This document shows positions 24,701 to 31,354 of a stretch of 31,354 nucleotides of DNA, piece after piece. The notes under the pieces were generated by a model. The model worked only from the letters and a program-made list of their open reading frames with translations. It was not told the origin of the DNA and searched no databases. The DNA is taken from positions 1 through 31,354 of the forward strand of contig LUCW03002069.1 in NCBI GenBank assembly GCA_001586965.3, given 5' to 3'. Origin of the DNA: Sphaeroforma sirkka. Its lineage: Eukaryota > Opisthokonta > Ichthyosporea > Ichthyophonida. Made by a program: the position numbers and the translations under genes. Numbering within the stretch: position 1 is the first letter of the stretch; each line of letters opens with the position of its first letter.

Positions 24701-27700
24701 TCCCTATCCGATTGTATGCCCTACATCACGCAACTAACGGACCAGAAAATTCAGATTAAACTGTTTTTTATCCTATCCGATTGTATGCCCTACATCACGC
24801 AACTAACGGACCAGAAAATTCAGATTAAACAGTTTTATCCTATCCGATTGTATGCCCTACATCACGCAACTAACGGACCAGAAAATTCAGATTAAACAGT
24901 TTTATCCCTATCCGATTGTATGCCCTACATCACGCAACTAACGGACCAGAAAATTCAGATTAAACAGTTTTATCCCTATCCGATTGTATGCCCTACATCA
25001 CGCAACTAACGGACAGAAAATTCAGATTAAACAGTTTTATCCTATCCGATTGTATGCCCTACATCACGCAACTAACGGACCAGAAAATTTAGAATAAACT
25101 GTTTTATCCCTATCCGATTGTATGCCCTACATCACGCAACTAACGGACCAGAAAATTCAGATTAAACAGTTTTATCCTATCCGATTGTATGCCCTACATC
25201 ACGCAACTAACGGACCAGAAAATTCAGATTAAACTGTTTTATCCCTATCCGATTGTATGCCCTACATCACGCAACTAACGGACCAGAAAATTCAGATTAA
25301 ACAGTTTTATCCCTATCCGATTGTATGCCCTACATCACGCAACTAACGGACCAGAAAATTCAGATTAAACAGTTTTATCCCTATCCGATTGTATGCCCTA
25401 CATCACGCAACTAACGGACCAGAAAATTCAGATTAAACAGTTTTATCCCTATCCGATTGTATGCCCTACATCACGCAACTAACGGACCAGAAAATTCAGA
25501 ATAAACTGTTTTATATCCTATCCGATTGTATGCCCTACATCACGCAACTAACGGACCAGAAAATTCAGATTAAACAGTTTTATCCCTATCCGATTGTATG
25601 CCCTACATCACGCAACTAACGGACCAGAAAATTCAGAATAAACTGTTTTATCCTATCCGATTGTATGCCCTACATCACGCAACTAACGGACCAGAAAATT
25701 CAGATTAAACAGTTTTATCCTATCCGATTGTATGCCCTACATCACGCAACTAACGGACCAGAAAATTCAGATTAAACAGTTTTATCCTATCCGATTGTAT
25801 GCCCTACATCACGCAACTAACGGACCAGAAAATTCAGATTAAACAGTTTTATATCCCTATCCGATTGTATGCCCTACATCACGCAACTAACGGACCAGAA
25901 AATTCAGATTAAACAGTTTTATCCCTATCCGATTGTATGCCCTACATCACGCAACTAACGGACCAGAAAATTTAGAATAAACTGTTTTATCCCTATCCGA
26001 TTGTATGCCCTACATCACGCAACTAACGGACCAGAAAATTCAGATTAAACTGTTTTATATCCTATCCGATTGTATGCCCTACATCACGCAACTAACGGAC
26101 CAGAAAATTCAGATTAAACAGTTTTATCCTATCCGATTGTATGCCCTACATCACGCAACTAACGGACCAGAAAATTCAGATAAACTGTTTTATCCCTATC
26201 CGATTGTATGCCCTACATCACGCAACTAACGGACCAGAAAATTCAGATTAAACAGTTTTATCCCTATCCGATTGTATGCCCTACATCACGCAACTAACGG
26301 ACCAGAAAATTCAGATTAAACAGTTTTATCCCTATCCGATTGTATGCCCTACATCACGCAACTAACGGACCAGAAAATTTAGAATAAACTGTTTTATCCC
26401 TATCCGATTGTATGCCCTACATCACGCAACTAACGGACCAGAAAATTCAGATTAAACAGTTTTATCCCTATCCGATTGTATGCCCTACATCACGCAACTA
26501 ACGGACCAGAAAAATTTTTAGAATAAACTGTTTTATCCCTATCCGATTGTATGCCCTACATCACGCAACTAACGGACCAGAAAAATTCAGATTAAACAGT
26601 TTTATCCCTATCCGATTGTATGCCCTACATCACGCAACTAACGGACCAGAAAATTCAGATTAAACAGTTTTATCCCTATCCGATTGTATGCCCTACATCA
26701 CGCAACTAACGGACCAGAAAATTCAGATTAAACTGTTTTATCCCTATCCGATTGTATGCCCTACATCACGCAACTAACGGACCAGAAAATTCAGATTAAA
26801 CAGTTTTATCCTATCCGATTGTATGCCCTACATCACGCAACTAACGGACCAGAAAATTCAGATTAAACTGTTTTATCCTATCCGATTGTATGCCCTACAT
26901 CACGCAACTAACGGACCAGAAAATTCAGATTAAACAGTTTTATCCTATCCGATTGTATGCCCTACATCACGCAACTAACGGACCAGAAAATTCAGATTAA
27001 ACTGTTTTATCCTATCCGATTGTATGCCCTACATCACGCAACTAACGGACCAGAAAATTCAGATTAAACAGTTTTATCCTATCCGATTGTATGCCCTACA
27101 TCACGCAACTAACGGACCAGAAAATTCAGATTAAACAGTTTTATCCCTATCCGATTGTATGCCCTACATCACGCAACTAACGGACCAGAAAATTCAGATT
27201 AAACAGTTTTATCCTATCCGATTGTATGCCCTACATCACGCAACTAACGGACCAGAAAATTCAGATTAAACAGTTTTATCCCTATCCGATTGTATGCCCT
27301 ACATCACGCAACTAACGGACCAGAAAAATTTAGAATAAACTGTTTTTTATCCTATCCGATTGTATGCCCTACATCACGCAACTAACGGACCAGAAAATTC
27401 AGATTAAACAGTTTTATCCCTATCCGATTGTATGCCCTACATCACGCAACTAACGGACCAGAAAATTTCAGAATAAACTGTTTTATCCTATCCGATTGTA
27501 TGCCCTACATCACGCAACTAACGGACCAGAAAATTCAGATTAAACAGTTTTATCCCTATCCGATTGTATGCCCTACATCACGCAACTAACGGACCAGAAA
27601 ATTTAGAATAAACTGTTTTATCCTATCCGATTGTATGCCCTACATCACGCAACTAACGGACCAGAAAATTCAGATTAAACAGTTTTATCCCTATCCGATT

Positions 27701-28180
27701 GTATGCCCTACATCACGCAACTAACGGACCAGAAAATTCAGATTAAACTGTTTTATCCCTATCCGATTGTATGCCCTACATCACGCAACTAACGGACCAG
27801 AAAATTCAGATTAAACAGTTTTATCCCTATCCGATTGTATGCCCTACATCACGCAACTAACGGACCAGAAAATTCAGATTAAACAGTTTTATCCCTATCC
27901 GATTGTATGCCCTACATCACGCAACTAACGGACCAGAAAATTCAGATTAAACTGTTTTATCCCTATCCGATTGTATGCCCTACATCACGCAACTAACGGA
28001 CCAGAAAATTCAGATTAAACTGTTTTATCCTATCCGATTGTATGCCCTACATCACGCAACTAACGGACCAGAAAATTCAGATTAAACAGTTTTATCCCTA
28101 TCCGATTGTATGCCCTACATCACGCAACTAACGGACCAGAAAATTCAGATTAAACTGTTTTATCCCTATCCGATTGTATG

Positions 28181-28207
28181 TTTTATCCTATCCATCACGC
28201 ATCACGC
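28181..28207 (+). repeat. Rearranged satellite unit
   Basis: After gattgtatg the unit carries an extra ttttatcctatcc (28181-28193), a copy of the unit's own segment, in place of ccctac, followed by atcacgc twice (28194-28200 and 28201-28207). The normal unit then resumes. This looks like a template-switch or slipped-repair event within the array, or a local assembly error. Confidence 0.8.
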
Positions 28208-28784
28208 AACTAACGGACCAGAAAATTCAGATTAAACAGTTTTATCCCTATCCGATTGTATGCCCTACATCACGCAACTAACGGACCAGAAAATTCAGAT
28301 TAAACAGTTTTATCCTATCCGATTGTATGCCCTACATCACGCAACTAACGGACCAGAAAATTCAGATTAAACAGTTTTATCCCTATCCGATTGTATGCCC
28401 TACATCACGCAACTAACGGACCAGAAAATTCAGATTAAACTGTTTTATCCCTATCCGATTGTATGCCCTACATCACGCAACTAACGGACCAGAAAATTCA
28501 GATTAAACAGTTTTATCCTATCCGATTGTATGCCCTACATCACGCAACTAACGGACCAGAAAATTCAGATTAAACAGTTTTATCCCTATCCGATTGTATG
28601 CCCTACATCACGCAACTAACGGACCAGAAAATTCAGATTAAACAGTTTTATCCCTATCCGATTGTATGCCCTACATCACGCAACTAACGGACCAGAAAAT
28701 TTAGAATAAACTGTTTTATCCCTATCCGATTGTATGCCCTACATCACGCAACTAACGGACCAGAAAATTCAGATTAAACAGTTT

Positions 28785-28867
28785 TATCCTATTTATATGC
28801 CCTACATCACGCAACTAACGGACCAGAAAATTCAGATTAAACTGTTTTATCCCTATCCGATTGTACC
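28785..28867 (+). repeat. Two consecutive units with small deletions
   Basis: At 28787-28800 the unit reads tcctatttatatgcc, having lost part of ccgattg. The next unit reads ttgtacctacatc at 28861, having lost 3 bp (tgc). Two adjacent damaged units are unusual in the core, and they lie about 0.6 kb from the rearranged unit at 28181. Confidence 0.75.
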
Positions 28868-30914
28868 TACATCACGCAACTAACGGACCAGAAAATTCAG
28901 ATTAAACTGTTTTATCCCTATCCGATTGTATGCCCTACATCACGCAACTAACGGACCAGAAAATTCAGATTAAACAGTTTTATCCCTATCCGATTGTATG
29001 CCCTACATCACGCAACTAACGGACCAGAAAATTCAGATTAAACAGTTTTATCCTATCCGATTGTATGCCCTACATCACGCAACTAACGGACCAGAAAATT
29101 CAGATTAAACAGTTTTATCCCTATCCGATTGTATGCCCTACATCACGCAACTAACGGACCAGAAAATTCAGAATAAACTGTTTTATCCCTATCCGATTGT
29201 ATGCCCTACATCACGCAACTAACGGACCAGAAAATTCAGATTAAACAGTTTTATCCTATCCGATTGTATGCCCTACATCACGCAACTAACGGACCAGAAA
29301 ATTTAGAATAAACTGTTTTATCCTATCCGATTGTATGCCCTACATCACGCAACTAACGGACCAGAAAATTCAGATTAAACAGTTTTATCCTATCGATTGT
29401 ATGCCCTACATCACGCAACTAACGGACCAGAAAATTCAGATTAAACAGTTTTATCCTATCCGATTGTATGCCCTACATCACGCAACTAACGGACCAGAAA
29501 ATTTAGAATAAACTGTTTTATCCCTATCCGATTGTATGCCTACATCACGCAACTAACGGACCAGAAAATTCAGATTAAACAGTTTTATCCTATCCGATTG
29601 TATGCCTACATCACGCAACTAACGGACCAGAAAATTCAGAATAAACTGTTTTATCCTATCCGATTGTATGCCCTACATCACGCAACTAACGGGACAGAAA
29701 ATTCAGATTAAACAGTTTTATCCCTATCCGATTGTATGCCCTACATCACGCAACTAACGGACCAGAAAATTCAGATTAAACAGTTTTATCCCTATCCGAT
29801 TGTATGCCCTACATCACGCAACTAACGGACCAGAAAATTCAGATTAAACAGTTTTATCCTATCCGATTGTATGCCCTACATCACGCAACTAACGGACCAG
29901 AAAATTTAGAATAAACTGTTTTATCCCTATCCGATTGTATGCCCTACATCACGCAACTAACGGACCAGAAAATTCAGATTAAACAGTTTTATCCCTATCC
30001 GATTGTATGCCCTACATCACGCAACTAACGGACCAGAAAATTCAGATTAAACAGTTTTATCCTATCCGATTGTATGCCCTACATCACGCAACTAACGGAC
30101 CAGAAAATTCAGATAAACTGTTTTATCCCTATCCGATTGTATGCCCTACATCACGCAACTAACGGACCAGAAAATTCAGATTAAACAGTTTTATCCTATC
30201 CGATTGTATGCCCTACATCACGCAACTAACGGACCAGAAAATTCAGATTAAACTGTTTTATCCTATCCGATTGTATGCCCTACATCACGCAACTAACGGA
30301 CCAGAAAATTCAGATTAAACTGTTTTATCCTATCCGATTGTATGCCCTACATCACGCAACTAACGGACCAGAAAATTCAGATTAAACAGTTTTATCCCTA
30401 TCCGATTGTATGCCCTACATCACGCAACTAACGGACCAGAAAATTTAGAATAAACTGTTTTATCCTATCCGATTGTATGCCCTACATCACGCAACTAACG
30501 GACCAGAAAATTTCAGATTAAACAGTTTTATCCCTATCCGATTGTATGCCCTACATCACGCAACTAACGGACCAGAAAATTCAGATTAAACAGTTTTATC
30601 CCTATCCGATTGTATGCCTACATCACGCAACTAACGGACAGAAAATTCAGATTAAACAGTTTTATCCCTATCCGATTGTATGCCCTACATCACGCAACTA
30701 ACGGACCAGAAAATTTAGAATAAACTGTTTTATCCCTATCCGATTGTATGCCCTACATCACGCAACTAACGGACCAGAAAATTCAGATTAAACAGTTTTA
30801 TCCTATCCGATTGTATGCCCTACATCACGCAACTAACGGACCAGAAAATTCAGATTAAACTGTTTTATCCTATCCGATTGTATGCCCTACATCACGCAAC
30901 TAACGGACCAGAAA

Positions 30915-30955
30915 ATTCAGATTCAGATTAAACAGTTTTATCCTCTATCCTTGTA
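30915..30955 (+). repeat. Unit with 6-bp duplication and altered C-tract
   Basis: The unit reads ttcagattcagattaaac (a duplicated attcag) and then tcctctatccttgtatg, with an extra ct and loss of ga from ccgattg. Several changes fall in one unit. Confidence 0.75.
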
Positions 30956-31199
30956 TGCCCTACATCACGCAACTAACGGACCAGAAAATTCAGATTAAAC
31001 AGTTTTATCCTATCCGATTGTATGCCCTACATCACGCAACTAACGGACCAGAAAATTCAGATTAAACAGTTTTATCCTATCCGATTTTATGCCCTACATC
31101 ACGCAACTAACGGACCAGAAAATTTAGAATAAACTGTTTTATCCCTATCCGATTGTATGCCCTACATCACGCAACTAACGGACCAGAAAATTCAGATTA

Positions 31200-31354
31200 A
31201 ACAAACGATTTTTATCCTATCCGATTGTATGCCCTACATCACGCAACTAACGGACCAGAAAATTCAGAATAAACTGTTTTATCCTATCCGATTGTATGCC
31301 CTACATCACGCAACTAACGGACCAGAAAATTCAGATTAAACAGCAGAAAATTTA
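31200..31354 (+). repeat. Irregular units at the right edge of the window
   Basis: At 31199-31212 the core reads attaaacaaacgattttt rather than attaaacagtttta. The final unit is cut short: aaacag at 31338-31343 is followed directly by cagaaaattta, jumping from the middle of one unit into the next across the tccctatcc..ggac portion. The array may be changing character here or the contig may end badly; the sequence beyond is not available. Confidence 0.6.

Larger units (their letters stand above)
6737..31354 (+). repeat. 67/68-bp satellite DNA array, about 360 copies, open at right edge
   Basis: A single unit repeats head to tail without orientation change. Landmarks in each unit, in order, are ccctacatcacgc, aactaacggacc, agaaaattcag, attaaac(a/t)gtttta, tccctatccg and attgtatg. 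The unit is 68 bp with tccctatcc and 67 bp with tcctatcc; the two lengths are mixed throughout. The unit has 27 G+C in 68, with twice as many C as G on the plus strand. No non-repeat sequence interrupts the array and the right end lies outside the window. It is not coding: the length is not a multiple of three and two frames carry TAA (aacTAAcgg, gatTAAac), so no frame stays open beyond about three units. Family and chromosomal position are unknown. Confidence 0.99.
9361..31354 (+). repeat. Homogenised satellite core with four linked unit types
   Basis: Outside the variable sites most units are identical. Types are A (ttcagattaaacag), C (ttcagattaaactg), D (ttcagaataaactg) and B (tttagaataaactg). 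B always has ctg. Only rare units mix gaat with cag (about 16541, 21561 and 23937), and the first two of these also carry indels. Other variation is almost all length change in the A4, T4, C3 and TA tracts (aaaatt/aaaaatt/aaaattt, gtttta/gttttta/gttttttta, tcctat/tccctat, tttatatcc). Type A is the majority, and ctg types are spaced out among A units. Confidence 0.9.

Noticed and set aside
6875..31339. Repeat protein with recurring MPYITQLTDQKIQIKQFY-type peptides
   Set aside because: The peptides arise because one frame of the unit is open. With a 67/68-bp unit the frame shifts each step and hits TAA in cgcaacTAA or gatTAA, so none exceeds about 80 codons. There is no purifying pattern, and indels occur freely.
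6737..31354. CRISPR array
   Set aside because: The whole 67/68-bp period is conserved; there are no unique spacers between repeats and no cas genes.
6737..31354. Telomeric repeat or telomere-like tract
   Set aside because: ccctac and ccctat resemble CCCTAA, but they occur once each per long unit with no TTAGGG-type short tandem runs.
6737..31354. CENP-B box in the satellite unit
   Set aside because: Neither strand of the unit contains TTCG with the required ANNCGGG spacing. A centromeric role cannot be excluded but is not supported by this motif.
6737..31354. I-SceI-like TAGGGATAA on the minus strand of each unit
   Set aside because: Only half of the 18-bp site matches and no homing endonuclease gene is present; coincidence.

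Overview
This window looks like non-coding nuclear DNA from a eukaryote, probably an invertebrate animal. I cannot name the species or clade. The arguments are the absence of any convincing gene in 31 kb, a tRNA-like (SINE-type) Pol III promoter signature, and a megasatellite-scale tandem array. No ribosomal RNA, intact tRNA, transposase, reverse transcriptase, CRISPR array or bacterial-type gene is visible. The longest open frames in the unique part are under 90 codons and look random.

Layout. Positions 1 to about 6736 are low-copy, AT-rich intergenic sequence holding old, small-scale structure: a diverged two-copy duplication (about 820-1305 against 1385-1790), a GTCATCG minisatellite (2147-2209), a 39-bp G-rich tandem repeat ending near a 14-A run (2449-2567), a possible minus-strand tRNA-derived SINE (about 3225-3315), a long hairpin (3328-3379) and a small AGTACGT inverted/direct repeat (3498-3534). 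The stretch 3535-6736 shows nothing I can name.

From about 6737 to the end of the window (24.6 kb, roughly 360 copies, running off the right edge) the DNA is one head-to-tail satellite with a 67/68-bp unit, always in the same orientation. The first 2.6 kb is an older, mutated margin with private variants; the rest is highly homogenised. Four linked sequence types recur (cag/gatt, ctg/gatt, ctg/gaat, ctg/tttagaat). In the core the ctg types are almost never next to each other and most often lie exactly two units apart, which is a hidden dimeric register.

The array is not protein coding. The unit length is not a multiple of three and two of three frames carry stops, so frames close within about three units. 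The unit does carry a dense set of potential DNA/RNA signals: a poly(A) hexamer (ATTAAA or AATAAA) in nearly every unit with a TGTA about 40 nt upstream, a Myb-type TAACGG, a near-palindrome centred on the A/T variable base, and three undepleted CpGs. There are no genes here to work together. Any functional reading of the array (transcription termination block, protein-binding platform, centromeric or heterochromatic satellite) is inference.
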